Source of the DNA: Limonium bicolor
Lineage: Eukaryota; Streptophyta; Magnoliopsida; Caryophyllales; Plumbaginaceae
Length of the DNA stretch: 64,000 nt
Direction: 5' to 3'
NCBI GenBank assembly: GCA_023374045.1
Contig: CM041781.1
Coordinates: 142,716,982 to 142,780,981, forward strand
Shown here one piece after another: positions 45,889-58,778 of the stretch; positions within the stretch are counted from its first letter, which is position 1; each line of letters starts with the position of its first letter. The notes under the pieces were generated by a model. It was given only the letters and a program-made list of their open reading frames with translations, was not told the DNA's origin and did no database searches. Position numbers and translations under genes: made by a program.

Positions 45889-47599
45889 CTGTTGAATTCG
45901 GTAGTTTATGCACACGAATTAACTTTAGTAACAAGCTTACTGAGGTAACAGAAATGAAAGAGGAGCCAGACGTCGGTTACCTCTCATCCTTCCGATACAG
46001 AAAATTCAGATAGATCAACAGGAAAACAGAAACAAATTTCCTTATTCCCACTCAAGCGACAAGATTCTATTCCCTCATCTCCACCCACGACTTGTAACTC
46101 GTACGCAGTGGCTGTTCCCAAGCCTCTGGAAATTCACAGCAATGTTGTTTATCCTCAGAGCCATACCTCCTTGTCTCGACCCATTAGTTTAAACCTCTAT
46201 CCTAGCCAAACTCTTCCTCGCTTGCATGCCCGCGCCAACTGCAAGCCAAGAACACTGTGTGTTCCTGCGTGAAGGTAACTTCAGCTCTTCGATCGTTTTC
46301 TTCCTGTTTTTGATTCCCTTTCACTGGATCCACTGCTCAACTAACGGCACACTAATCTCCATCCTTAATCCAGTAGTTCGCTCACATGTCTACTCCGGCA
46401 CTTCTGGTTGGTGTGTTTTAGCTTGCGCACCAGAACAATCTTAATAATCAACAAGGTAAGCAAGGGAGTTTCAGTTCTGCGACCTCCTTCACTCTACCTT
46501 CTTGAGTACAGTAGTTATAGCCTGTAACTTCTTCCTCTCTTCTCCATTCTAGTGAGTCAAGTTCTCTTGCTGAGTTCATTTTGGAAATCGAACAAAGCTC
46601 AGTCAACTAGCCTCTGATCAAGGTAAGAAGATCTAGTGAAGAGCGAGGTTTATACTTCCTATAATGGTTACCGAAACTAGAACATGCAAACTGAATATAA
46701 GTTGTGGGTTTCTGTCTAGCTGAGAAGAAACTTTGGAGAGCATTACTTCGTACCAAGAACTACCAAAGGAAACCACCAAGATAAGAAGGTGAGTCATGCG
46801 TAAACAAAACTAGTAACCAGAAACTAACTGGTTGTCAAGTTCTGTGTTTCCAACAAACCTGTAACTTCTGTTTTCCGATTATGAATCTCTCAATAAAACA
46901 GTGCATGATTAATGTGGAGTTAAGGATATATTTAAAACCTTATGGAGTCACTTGTCTAGCCATTTAAACAAGGAAACCCTTTTTGAAGAGAATGAAAAGC
47001 TAGACTGATCCATCGGTTGGTGGGAAATAGCAGAAAAATCTGTAGCAGCTCCATTTCTTTTCAAATATAACCCGTTCTGTAACACAAATTCCTGCGAGTG
47101 AATTCTTACTGTTTTGGGTAGTCTTGAGTTCTAATACACTAAACCTATAATACATCTAACTATGTCTCTATACGTGAGGATGTTGAAGGAAAAGAAACAA
47201 AAAAAAAAAACAGATCACAACAAAAGAAAAAGGAAAGACATAGAACAGATGCAACAGTTTATGTTTTGTTTCTGATATAGTTTTCAACTGATGAGAAACT
47301 TGTGTTTTGTACACTTACCTTGCAGGGGTAATGTGAGAGTAATAAGGGTCTTGTTGTTTTAATAATGTATCCAACACATTTCTAATACACCTAAACAGCC
47401 TATAAACACCTTGGGAGTGTTTAATAAAAAAAAGAGAACCATCTGATGCATCGTGTTTCAGATTTCTCAGTAATGCCATTTCTGTATAGGGAGACTTCTT
47501 GGGGGTTAACAGTGCTGTTCTGGAATGATATTGAGTTAGTGATGCACATACGATATTGTAAATACACCTGCCTGAGCTGCCTAAGTGTAGGAATGAATC

Positions 47600-49640
47600 A
47601 AAAGAAAAAAAAAACCAACTGTTGCATCTGTAGGAAGGAAATCATAGGAAAGGAAAAACAACAGTCCACACTTGCTGGCTTCTGTTTTATTTTCAGTTCT
47701 GCAGATTTGGAGTAAAAGAACCTTAGAAGTGCAGACCATGTGGTCATAGGTATGTTCTCGAAGTAAATCACGGGGAGCCACCCAACTGAATGAGAAAGTA
47801 ACTTGGCAGAACACTGAACAGATGAGTGAGCAATAGAGAATATCAGTTTAGGTGTGCTCCAGTTTTATCATTCTTGTCCAGCTTCTGTTTTAAGCGTGCC
47901 CGTGATTTACCAGGGGTGTGCTGGGGTTCAAGTCTTGAATAAGACACTTAACTGCTTAAGCAAGCATAAAGGGAGAAGAAGAAATGTGAGTTTAACAGAG
48001 AAGACTGAAAGAAAAAAAAACGATAGAAGGAGACATGCATTATTTCAAGCTTCTATTTTCTTTTTTTTTCCAGACCCCTCCTTGCCCGTGTAAAGAGTTT
48101 TTCTGAAGTGTTGTCCATTGTGAGTTAGACTAGATGGGAGTTTAAAAATCACAGGAAGACATAAAACAATATAGGATAACAGATTGACTTCAGACCTGCA
48201 ATCCTCTTGGTTCTGTCCAGTCTCGGTATTAAATCATACAGTATCAGTTTCATTCGGAGATTATTGTGTTCTATGTATATTAACTTCTCAGGGGTTGGAA
48301 TCTTAAATAACTCTAAGTTAAATGACTAGGAAGTCTAGGCTTAAGACAGAAACTAAAGGCATAAACAAGCCTAATCAGAGAAGTTCAGTTTCACCTCATT
48401 GTTTTTCTTCCTTCATCAGTTTCTGAATTCAGAGGGCTAGTTGCCATCGGTGCAGTAGCAGATTGTCTAAAATCTTCCTTGGGGGTGAAACCTAGATTAA
48501 ATACTTAACTGACTGGATAAGAAGATTGGGGGGAGGTTCAAAGTAGCAATTCATGAGTAAAGAAAAGAGAAGGTGGAAGAGACAGCAGGTAGTGTGTTCC
48601 AAGTTCGGTTCTATTAGCTTTCTGTATAGTGGAGTTATAGAGTTGTTTTGTGATTCAAACTATACTAAAACATATAACTAAGTAACTGCAACAAGTTGGT
48701 GTAAAATGATAGTCAGTCTGTAAACAAAGAGCATAAGTAGAAGGAGATGTGTCAGTTCTGTTTCAGTTTCAAATTGGTCTAGTTTCAGTTTCGGTTTTCT
48801 GCTGTTGCGACCTATGTCATTGTAGATCTGTTAAGGAATTAAAAACCGGAGTAGACATTAGGTAATGGGTTAAGCAACTCGGGAAAAGAAATGGAGATCA
48901 ACAGAGTGAACAAAGAAAGGCAAAGCAGAAGAGTAAAGAGACACCAATTCAGATTTCAGTTTTTGGTTTCAGTTTCAGTTTCTTTACAGTTCAGTGTTTG
49001 GTTATTCATGTGTCGGTAACAAAGTTGCCTTAGGTGTAGCTGAGCTAGAGATTTGATAGCACACAAATGTACAGGGTCAACAGTTCAGGGAAGTTGGGAT
49101 TTCAAAAACGTGAACAAACAGGAAAGAATCATGTAGCAATTTCAGTCTGTCTGTTTCCTTTCTTTCACTTCTGTTTTCTTGAGTTTTGTGTGAATCTGTT
49201 CAGTAGAGGTAACAGCAATAAGTTGGGTTTGTTTAAGGAGGAAAAAAATTACTGAATCATGGAGCTAAGACATAAACTCACTTGAGAAGGATTCACCAAT
49301 ATCACAAACTGAATTAGGCAACAGAAGGAAGCAACATCGAGTTCTGTTGCAGTTTGATCCTTTTTCCTTCTGTTACAGATTCTTTCCAGTCAAGTATAGC
49401 TATCTATGTATCTGTAACAGATTAGAATGAAACAGTGGTAACACTATGAGCTGAGTAATTAAACAGATTGAGGGAGAGAAGTGAAGCAGAAAACCAGATC
49501 AAGAAATGAAAAACCAAAACAGAAGGGGGTGATATAACAAACTTAATACGTCATTTCTAGTTGTCTCTGACATGAGTAACCTTCTGTATAAGTAAATTCA
49601 TAAGGGAGTTTAAGTAGTAATACAGTCCTAAGTCTAATAA
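47600..49640. repeat. Degenerate ~190-bp repeat array in F
   Basis: Pyrimidine cores of the form TTCTGTTTCAGTTTC recur near 47690, 47885, 48050, 48210, 48395, 48600, 48760, 48955, 49145, 49345 and 49550. Each is preceded by a purine-rich half (GAAGAGAAAGCAGAAG-like) and followed by GTAAC or a similar word. Spacing is 160-205 bp. Similar words start further left, near 46850. Confidence 0.5.
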
Positions 49641-50416
49641 TCTGTAGCAGAAATTGTGGGATGGTGAGTTGAGATGTGAAAGGAAATCAGATGTACATAT
49701 ATACATGCAACTGATAATTTATCAAGTGTGAAAAGACCTTGGTTATATTTTACCACAAGGTTTTGATACTATAAAATTAAATGCCTACAGCTATTATAAG
49801 TTATGAGGTAGTTTTGTGAGAGATGAAAGTATATAATAAAAGTGCCCAAATGTGGCACATGTGTATATTATTTTCGATACATTCCTAAGTTACCAAGCCA
49901 CATGTAATAAAGTCTAGTGACACATAAAATATCGTACCGTATAACACTATAGAACCAATGTAACACATAATAATATATGTGGCTAAGAATATAGTTATTC
50001 AAACTGCTATGCTAGACGCATACATATATATAAACACGTACCAAGAGGTAAAGTTATACGCTATAGTTCACAATGACATAAAATACCAAAGTTAGTATAA
50101 GACTTTGGTACGATAAATAAAACCTGAGTGAAATATCACAATTGTACAACGTAAGGTTTCATGCTCTAATGTAAACCGAGAATTAACTCACACAACGAGT
50201 AAGAGGTTTATAAAATATTAATAACGATACTTTAACTAGTATCAAATGTTAAGTCTGGGGACATAGTACTAGGATTTCAAACGTTATTCAGAAATACCGA
50301 ATTGTGTTGTCATGTGGATTGACACTTAGTGTTCTTGTATACTAGATCGCATTTCCGACGTACGCACTCGAAAGCTCTAGTGGCCTGCACTGCACGAATC
50401 TAGACGACGGTGTACG

Positions 50417-51499
50417 GTATGTAAGAGATTTGATCCGAGTTGTCCTGAGGAATTCCTCGGGCTCGTATTTGTTTGATAAATAACTTGTGTGAATGTATGT
50501 ATGTGATGTATGTATGTGATGTATGTGTATGATGTGTAGTTATGTTCATTGCATTATTTATTTATGCACGAACGTCCTACGGGACTAATATTACGTCGAC
50601 TATAGATCTACTTATATAAAACTACATATGCGAAATGTGTGTTGTGACCACTGTGTCTGACCTAATGCGCTAAGTATTACAAGTATGTATTTATAACCTA
50701 AGTAAAATACTTAGGAACGGGACACGACATTGTCGGTCTCTAGAGCTTGACTCAAACGTGAATGTTACCTAGAATAATTCCAGGTATGCGTAAGACCCAT
50801 AGGGCAGCCAACAAATTAAGTGATGTACTCCATACCACATAACTGTAACTTGACAAAGCTAACAGTGGAGTGTGAATGAATGTGATGATGTACCTTAATC
50901 CAGACAGTCACTGGTTGCTGGTCGCGCGTAGAGATCTCTTGGGATATCCCGTATCGGGTTTTCCCTAGTAAATCCTGATCGAGCCTAGATAGATCGTCAG
51001 GCGGAGTGTGCTACCGTTGGCACCAGGCCCTTGGCCACCTAAATGGACGCCTTTACAAAGGCAAAGTGAATAAGTCCCAGAGTCTTCGGATGATCAGGGC
51101 AGTGAGCACCTTTGTGTGTACGTGGGACTACTGTCCAAGTGAGTATATTTCGGGTGTCCTAACTGACGCCCGACTGTGCTAACCTAAACAAACGATATGT
51201 GAAGGCCCGGAGGGCCGAGTGATGTACTATGTGATGATGTTAACATACGATGAATGAGTTCTCAATACCATTGTATTGTATGATGAATGATAATAATGTG
51301 TATATCCATATATGACTATTTGGATTGGATGAATGATTATATAATCATGCATGTTGTTACAGTATTTATCATATCTGTAAAATGACAAAGCATGAAATCA
51401 ATCTAATATCAAGACGGTAAAAAAAAAATGACAAGTGACCAATAGGGTCCAGATCCGGCATACTCAGCGTCTATCGCTGATACTACACTTATTGTGCAG
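50417..51499 (+). other. Candidate LTR intron in F
   Basis: Donor-like GTGTACG|GTATGTAAG at 50417, the best donor match of the four, and acceptor-like ATTGTGCAG|GTTG ending at 51499. A TCAGCG/CGCTGA hairpin (51464-51480) precedes the acceptor. Confidence 0.42.
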
Positions 51500-51884
51500 G
51501 TTGTTGAACACGTTGAAGCCGAAGAGCGCGATTGGGTAGTTAGGACATTGTTGATTTTGGGTTTACCGTTCATACCTCGTTATGTATTAAATGATTCCAC
51601 TAGGAAGGGGGTTGTAGGAGTTGGATTATGTTTAGATGCTCACAGTAGCTGTGCTTTTGATACTTAGATAGAAATGTAGGTGGTATCTCGTTGTCACTGC
51701 GGATTGTATTTTTATGCTTAATTTTGTTAAGATGTTGTACTGCTACATCACTCGTATGGGCGAGTGGTGGCAAGTAACACCCATGTGAGTTCCATTACTG
51801 TAATTCCTTCCGCTGTGAGACGCCTTTATTTCCTGTTCACGTGAGTGACTGTTACGTAATTGTTATGAGGGGTGTTACACAAAA

Positions 51885-53328
51885 GTTGATCACCAAAGGA
51901 AACCGGTAGTGCGGAAACGACGGTGTACGGTATGATTTCTTCATGCTCTGTATGCTAACCTGGTTACCCCGATTTGTGTGCTTATGTGATCGCCAACAAG
52001 ATAAATGCACGAATCGGACTTATACTGCACTTAATTGTGCTTGAACTATTTTGTTCTTGTTGTATTTCTTTGAACAATTAGTTTGTATAATTCATGAAAT
52101 GAATGAATGGAATTGAGAAGTATGTGTAAGTATTGTGTACTTGAGTATTGTATGTATGTATGGAAATGAAGTATTGACTTATACTAATTCCTAACATTCT
52201 AACTCCTAACTTGATTAATGAGTAAATGGTATGAGTAGAAGTCCGATATAGTTTCGGCCACGCGTGAGGATAAGGAAACACAAGAGGTTGGATCCGAATC
52301 CTGGCTGTAATCTTTTCCATGGACCGATTCCCTTGTATGGGTAGCATCCTGGATTAGTGGGCCACCCTAAAGCCCGGTGGTGGGATGAAGTAATCCCTGC
52401 CCGGAGGTCATACCAACTAATGGAAGTAAAGTAAAGTATGTAAGAAGTAAGTATTGTATGTGTATTGGTTTTGACTATTGTAAGTCATTGACCGGAAGTA
52501 AAGAGTATCGAACACCCGATTAACCCGGGTGTGTAATGAAGCTAACTGGACCTTTGTATGTATTGGAGAATTGTATCTCCGTATTGCGTATTGGATATGT
52601 AATGGGTATGTAATGCGTATGTGTAACCCGAAAGATGGTAGATAAGCATTGGTTGACTTGTATTGTCTTCCAAGCAGGTATTGTACTGTGCGTATGTATG
52701 TATACTGTGTAGTATTGTAGTATCGTGAATGAAAGCATGTATGTATGAATGTATGTATTGCAAAATGAATTGCATGTATTCGACCAAATGGTCGGCGTAC
52801 CCTCGCTAGTACGCGGGGTATGCGGTTATCATATTCAGCGAAAGCTGACCCCCTCGGGGGAACGTTTAGTGTGCAGGTACCCGGAGCGAATACGGTCAAG
52901 GTAAGAGACCGGTGGCGCGCCTTGTAATTAGAAGTATCTAGTTTGTGAGGAAGGGGTAGCAGATTGACTCCTAGTGAGTATGTATGAATTTGGGAGAAGT
53001 ACGGTATTGACTTTGGAACCTAGTAAACTCGGTATGTGTATGTGTAGTATTATCTTGTACTGAATTGTTGAGTATTGTATTGAATGGAGCATTGTATCGA
53101 ATGGAGTATCGTAGTATCCAGTATGTAATGAGAGTATGTATTGTATTGAGTAGTACTCGGATATTCGGTCCATCAGACCGATGCTGTATGTATTAGTAGC
53201 CTTGTTAGTCACGTGGGTGACTAACGGCATTGTGCCACCCGCCGTTGAGTATGAATGTATCCGCTGCGTGAGAACGAACGTATAAGGAGATTGGACGGTA
53301 ATGACGGTATTAGCAGTAGGGTGTTACA
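51885..53328 (+). mobile_element. 3' LTR of B, right part
   Basis: Resumes at GTTGATCACC and ends GTGTTACA, followed by the GATGA repeat and C gag sequence. Contains the candidate intron (51930-52876) and the 3'-end hairpin (53204-53225). Confidence 0.92.
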
Positions 53329-54521
53329 GATGAAGAGTATCAAAAGAAGTGGGATGAAATGACTGAAGCTATAGAACAGTTGAGAAATAAAGATTCCAGA
53401 GGCAGTAATGGCGAAGAAAGCAAAGATCGGAAGCGCAATTCAGTCATCAGCGAGGAAGAGATGGAGGAGGACGACCAAATAGACATGAGCTTGTACCCCG
53501 TCTCAGAGAAGATAATGAGAGCAAAACTCCCGCCACATTTCGTTGCTCCGGCAATTGAAAAATGCGATGGGACAGGAGACCCCGCCCAACATATTAAGAA
53601 ATTCATGTTTGCAATGAATACTCAAGGGATTAGTTCCCTCGCTCTCTACAATTTATTCCCGGGAACACTTTCGAAGAGAGCACTGGGATGAATCTCCACA
53701 AGGCCGCCGCAGTCCATCACCAGCTTCAAACAGCTGACTGAGGAATTTCAACAGTATTTCGCCGCAAGCAAGAGAGTGAAGAAGGAGACAATAGAACTGA
53801 TGGATGTCAAGCAACGAAAGGGAGAAACTGTGAAGGAGTATAGTGAGCGCTTCCATAAGAAGGTTGCAGAAATTGATGACATTGACGAAAAAATCTTGAT
53901 TAAGGCCTTTGGAAATGGCTTGGCTCAGCCTCGACTTGCTGGAAAAATTGCGACAAAAGCACCAAAAACTCATGGAGAGTTAGCTGAAATGATCCATGAT
54001 TTTTGAAATCTGAGATAGCAGAGAACAAGGCTAAGGAGCTAGCAGATAACTTCAAAAGTGTAACAGCATCGGAAAAAAAGGAAGGGCAAGGTGGAATAGC
54101 CGGAAGAGGGGGATCAAGATACAAGCCATATTATTACAAATCAACTGCCGGATCCTCCTCTCAGGGGCCGCAGCATCAGGGAGCGAGAACTGTTGTCTAC
54201 ATCAACCCAGGGAAGTACGCTGCCGCAGTAAGAGATGGATACCTTCCTCAGCCAAGAAAGCCGCCACAGGGAGAAATTCCAGTTGCATTCTGTGAGTACC
54301 ATGGAAACCGCAGCCATCGAACTGTAAACTGTGCCACTCTGGCCAAAGAGCTCCGAGTCATTGACGAAAATAAGAAGAAGGGAAAACAACAAGCCGGAGC
54401 ACAAAGGCAGTACGGCGGTCAGCAGAGCAACGTCCAGAATGTTTCACGGGGACGGCAGGAGGGGGAGGTTCATCCCAGGCTTGACCCTGGCAAATCGGTG
54501 GGTATGATAACAGGTCTGTAA
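53329..54521 (+). pseudogene. gag: gag of element C, main part
   Basis: Continues gag after B. The retrotransposon gag core follows: LPPHF, the GDP..H...F start, and after an in-frame TGA at 53689-53691 (probably once Trp) the FKQLTEEFQQYF and KGETVKEYSERF stretches that mark this family. The frame changes at about 54004. The C-terminal part has a variant zinc knuckle, CEYHGNRSHRTVNC (54291-54332), spaced C-X2-H-X4-H-X4-C, as is usual in Tat-lineage gag. It ends at TAA 54519-54521. At least one stop and one shift leave it unable to make a full capsid protein. Confidence 0.9.
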
Positions 54522-54638
54522 GAAAAGTAAAAGTTCTTTCTCTTTTCATTTGGACAACAGGACTTCTTAGCAAGTAAAAGACTGGTCATAAGTTGTCTTC
54601 CTAAAAATCAAGCATGTAGGAATGAAATTGTCAAAATC
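54522..54638 (+). other. Short spacer between gag and pol of C
   Basis: About 115 bases with stops in all forward frames and T-rich stretches. Some plant Tat/Ogre elements keep an intron or frame change here; I cannot tell which applies. Confidence 0.35.
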
Positions 54639-55290
54639 ATGCTACGAAATAAGAAGAATAGAATTTTCACTTTTTCATTTTGTTTACAGCAAACCCCCTC
54701 GCTCTCTCAAAAAAAAGGGAAGGCTAACAAAACTTTCTCTAAGAAACTCATAGGGCTATTTTCGGAGGTAGGACCACTAACCCCTAATGAAAGAAAGAGG
54801 CACATTCATCAAGTACATCAGGAACTTCCGGAAAGAAAGATCGCCAAAAAAGAAAGTTTCCCTCCAATTTTCTTTTCCGACGAAGATGAAGATGGAGTGC
54901 TGTATCCACACAACGATCCACTTGTCATTCGCGCACAGGTAAATGATCGAATGATAGAAGGAATTCTGATTGATAGTGGAGCCAGGGCGAACGTTATCTC
55001 ACCGAAGCGGTTAAAAGATTGGAAGTACCTGAGGGCCAGATTAGGCCATATTTGGCGGTTCTAGGAGGATTTGTAGGAGGAGTTTCTACCATGTCCTCCG
55101 GCAGTATATTATTCACCATGACCCTGGGTCAAAGAGATGAAAGGAGAACAGAGAAACTCACGGCTTTTATTGTGCCAGGTCTGTCTGGATATAACATGTA
55201 TCTCGGAAGACCAGGAATCAATGCCTTCAAGGCCATACACAGTACTCATCACTTGAAATTAAATATTTAACCACAAACGGAAAGGTGGTT
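54639..55290 (+). pseudogene. pol: Aspartic protease region of C pol
   Basis: The protease cuts the polyprotein. The active-site motif is LIDSGARANVI, with D-S-G-A at 54972-54983. The frame shifts near 55020-55060, and the C-terminal flap region with YLGRPGINAF and STHH, standard in gypsy proteases, follows to a stop at 55268-55270. A further one-base shift there leads into the RT frame. The upstream ~100 residues are basic and have no motif I recognise. Confidence 0.88.
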
Positions 55291-56450
55291 ACGATAAGGG
55301 CAAGTCAAAAGATGGCCCGGATGTGTGAAGTTCGCATCATGGACAGTTTTCCTAGCGAGGAGATAGTCAAAATTGTAGGGTCACAAAAGGAATTCAAGGG
55401 AAAGTTACCTTCTACCCCAGAGCCAAGTGAAGAAAAGGAAGGGTGTCAAACAACTCAAGACTCCCCTAGAGAGGTACATTTAAAATCTGACCCTTCTAAA
55501 TTTTTTAAAATTGGAACTGCGTTTGACAGTGGAGAACAGACTCACTTAATGAGGTTCCTGGAAAAAAGAAGGGCAACATTCGCTTGGAGCACGGACGAGA
55601 TGCCTGGTATAGACCCAAGCGTTATCCGGCATGAGCTCAGGGTAGACCCTAAGCATCCGGCGGTTAGGCAAAGGAAAAGGGTAATAGGGGAAGAAAGAGA
55701 TTTGGCCGCACGAGCCGAGGTCCAAAAACTCCTCAAGGCGGGATTCATCAGAGAAGTAGCATACCCACGATGGTTGGCTAATGTTGTCATGGTAAAGAAA
55801 GCAAATGGAAAATGGAGAATGTGTGTGGATTTCACAGATTTGAATAAAGCATGTCCTAAAGATTTCTACCCCCTACCATCAATAGATAGATTGGTGGTTT
55901 CAACTGCTCAGAGCTCTGTGTTAAGCTTTCTAGATGCATTTTCCGGTTATAATCAGATAAAAATGAAAGAACAAGATTCAGAAAAAACATCATTTATCAC
56001 TTCAGCCGGAACATTCTGTTACAGGGTAATGCCTTTCGGTCTAAAGAATGTAGGGGCTACATTTCAGCGAATGATTGACAAAGTGTTTTGTCAACAACTT
56101 GCCTGAAATGTGGAAGCCTATGTTGACGATATAGTCGTAAAAAGTCCATCAAAAGAGCAACACATGAAGGATTTAGAGGAAACACTCGACACTCTGGACA
56201 AATACCAAATCAAGCTAAACTCGGAGAAGTGTGTATTCGGTGTAACCAAAGGGAAGTTTCTTGGCTTCATTGTTGGACAACGAGGCATCGAAGTCGATCC
56301 GGAAAAAAGTCAAGCAATCCTCAACCTTTCTCCCCCAAGAAATATCAAAGATGTTCAAGCCTTGAACGGGAGACTCACAACACTAAGCAGGTTTTGTTCC
56401 AAACTTCAGGAAAAATGAATCCCGTTCTTCAATATTCTAAGGAAGAACAG
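55285..56450 (+). pseudogene. pol: Reverse transcriptase of element C
   Basis: The enzyme that copies RNA to DNA. Motifs in order: FAWSTDEMPGID (before RT), GFIREVAYPRWLANVV, KWRMCVDFTDLNKACPKD, LSFLDAFSGYNQI, FCYRVMPFGLKN and the catalytic YVDD (56119-56130). The wording of these motifs is that of Tat-lineage plant elements. In-frame stops lie at 56104-56106, just before the YVDD strand, and at 56416-56418. Both read cleanly through in the same frame, so each is a base change and not an indel. Confidence 0.93.
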
Positions 56451-56830
56451 TAAATTCCAGTGGGGACAAGAATGTGTGGATGCGTTTGAAAGAATCAAGG
56501 AAATGCTCCGGGACCTGCCTAAACTGGGTGTACCTGCCCTAGCCAAGACCTCTACCTTTACTTGTCCGCAACAGATTGGGCAGTTGCAGCCGTCTTGATC
56601 ATGGAAGAGAAAAGGGAGATACCAGTCTACTACACTGGCAAAATTTTAAGCCCAACAGAAGGACGATACACTAACATAGAGAAAATCCTGTTTGCATTAG
56701 TGGTGGTGTCAAGGAAATTACGCCCTATTTTCAGTCGCATCGGATCTTTGTCATGACCAATTGGCCACTCAAGCAAATAGCAACAATCCAAATGCTTCCG
56801 GCCGGATGGTGAGCTGGACAGTGGAGCTAA
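56450..56830 (+). pseudogene. pol: RT-linked RNase H of element C
   Basis: Continues from RT with FQWGQECVDAFERIK, then the SATDWAVAAVLI strand after a shift near 56545, and GRYTNIEKILFALV. A further shift near 56730 leads to MTNWPLKQ. It would degrade the RNA strand of the hybrid. At least two shifts break it. Confidence 0.85.
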
Positions 56831-57420
56831 CACAATATGAAATTCACTTCTTGACTAGAACAACGATTAAAGCTCAGGCCTTGGCAGACTTCATAACAGA
56901 AACAAACTTTGCAGGAGAAGAGAAACAGCTCTAGAACCCATATGTTGTCTTGGTCGACGGAGCCCGGTGTAAAAGTGGGGCTGGAGCTGGAATAGTAGTA
57001 CAAGCGCCGGATGGACAAAGCTTGAACTACGCCTTCTGGCTAGATTTTGATGTTACCAATAATGAAGCTGAGTACGAGGCTCTTATCTAGGGTTTGGAGA
57101 TGGCTACTGCCTTAGGGGCAACAGGTTCCGTAGAAAGATACCTTCTTTATTATTTCGTTCCTAAAAATCCTATTAGAAATAAAGCTTATAAAAATTTAAC
57201 CCACTTTTAACAGAATTAGAGGTATACTCGGACTCTACGTTGGTGGCAAGACAGAATGATAACATCTATGAAGTCAAAGAGGAAAAGCTATGGAGGTACC
57301 TACTCAAAGTCCAGGAGCTAAAAGCGAATTTCCAAAGATGTGAACTAAAACACCTTCCTCGTAAGGAGAATGTCGAGGCTGATGCCTTGGCAAAATTGGC
57401 TAGTATGGCCGGCAGGGTGC
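56830..57420 (+). pseudogene. pol: Second (archaeal-like) RNase H of element C
   Basis: A second RNase H between the usual one and integrase is a known mark of the Tat lineage. Visible parts: LVDGARCKSGAGAGIVV with the first catalytic Asp at 56956-56958; TNNEAEYEALI; after an insertion, YSDSTLV with Asp at 57231-57233; and ENVEADALAKLAS near the end. A TAG stop lies at 57088-57090, and an 84-bp insertion with a five-base duplication (57125-57213) disrupts the middle. Confidence 0.88.
57125..57213. mobile_element. Small insertion in the second RNase H, AACAG duplication
   Basis: An AT-rich 84-bp stretch plus one copy of AACAG lies between AACAG (57120-57124) and AACAG (57209-57213). Taking it out, the protein frame continues on both sides without change. 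No terminal inverted repeat is seen, so the agent is unknown. Confidence 0.65.
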
Positions 57421-58728
57421 CCAATGAAATATGGCTAGAAATCAAAACTTCGTCAAGCATAGATGAGGCTCAAATGTTTACGGTAGAATCAATTGACGAG
57501 GCAGAATCTTGGATGACTCCAATCATAGATTACATACGGCAAGGAAAATTGCCGGAAGAAGAGAAGGAAGCCAAGATAATAAAAAGGCGGGCTGCATCAT
57601 TTTTTATCGAGAATAACCAGCTGTATAGGCGATCTTTCGCGAGACCGGCACTAAAATGTGTTACCGTGATCGAAGGGTTAGAGCTGATTAAAGAGGTGCA
57701 TTGTGGGCTTTGTGGAAACCATCAAGGAGAAAGAACAACAACACACAATCTTGAGGCTCGGATACTTTTGGCCAAGGATGATGGAACATTGCAAGGAATA
57801 TATACAAAAGTGCCTCAAGTGTCAAGAACACGGAAACAAAATACACAATCCTCCGACGGAACAGAAATCTATCCTTTGCCCAATTCCCTTTTGCAGTGTG
57901 GGGTTGGATATTGTGGGACCATTCCCAGAAGCTTCACCAGGGAGGTTCAAGTTCATATATGTTGCCATCGACTATTTCACAAAATGGGTCGAGGCAATGC
58001 CCACTGTCTCCATCACAGCTAGAAGGTCACAGGAATTCATCTGGAAGTATGTGTTATGCAGGTTCGGCATACCAAAGGCAATAATAACCGATAACGGGAC
58101 ACAATCAATTGCGAGAGCTTCCGGGAATTCTGTGAAGAGTGGAAGATCGACTTAAGGTTTGCATCAGTGGCACACCCTCAGGCAAATGGGCAAGTCGAGA
58201 ATGTAAATGGTCAGATAGTAAGGGCGATAAAGAAAAAAACTCGATGAAAGGAAAGGAAGGTGGGCGGAGCTGTTACCCCAGGTCCTCTGGTCGTACAGAA
58301 CAACAGAAAGGGGTCCGACAAGAGAGACACCCTACAGATTAACGTATGGTTTCGAGGTTGTCATTCCGGCGGAAATCGTGGTACCATCAATAAAATGGGA
58401 ATCATATGACGAAGAAGTCAACAATCAGGGAATACAGGATCATCTAGACCTCCTCGAAGAGACTAGGGTGGCCGCCGCAGTGAGGATGGCAAAAAATAAA
58501 TCCAAGGTAGAACGATATTTCAACCAAAGGGTAAAGGAGTGAAGTTTTGCCCCAGGAGAATTGGTTCTCCGAGAAGTTTAGCAACCTAAGAAGCTAGAGC
58601 CCCAATGGGAAGGACCATACATCGTACACAAAAGGACGGGACGAGCTTCATACCGCCTCAAAAATAGTGAAGGATATGAATTGCCGCATTCTTGGCATGG
58701 AGAATGTCTGAAAAAATTCTATATGTAA
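57420..58728 (+). pseudogene. pol: Integrase of element C
   Basis: Integrase inserts the DNA copy. The zinc-binding HHCC has His at 57699-57701 and 57720-57722 and Cys at 57811-57813 and 57820-57822, with a frame change between. The catalytic triad is Asp 57907-57909 (LDIVGPFP), Asp 58090-58092 (TDNGTQ) and Glu 58197-58199 (VENVNG). The C-terminal part has WEGPYIV and ends at TAA 58726-58728. There is no chromodomain. Shifts near 57735 and 58100-58150 and stops near 58540 and 58580 break it. Confidence 0.92.
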
Positions 58729-58778
58729 AATGTAAGATTCTATAAATAAAGAAGCATTATTTTAAAAAGAGCAAGAGT

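Larger units (their letters stand above)
45560..51879 (+). mobile_element. F: solo LTR of a large-LTR element (6.3 kb)
   Basis: One TGAAATACCCC start (45560) and one GGGGTGTTACA end (51879), with no PBS, polypurine tract or second LTR start between, so it looks like a solo LTR left by LTR-LTR recombination. Flanks are CAAAT and CAAAA; the uninterrupted site is in the other B LTR. It shares the candidate intron, acceptor hairpin and 3'-end hairpin with A, B and D. No open frame exceeds about 90 codons. Confidence 0.85.
9802..53328 (+). mobile_element. Element B: LARD-like retrotransposon inserted in gag of C
   Basis: It begins TGAAATACCCC (9802), ends GTGTTACA (53328) and is flanked by GATGA at 9797-9801 and 53329-53333. 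Without the A and F inserts it is about 14.3 kb: LTR 4.3 kb, interior 5.8 kb, LTR 4.25 kb. It has a PBS and polypurine tract but no recognisable protein, fitting a non-autonomous LARD that uses proteins of another element. Its C-terminal pol-like relic before the polypurine tract hints at chromovirus (Tekay/Del-like) ancestry. Confidence 0.9.
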
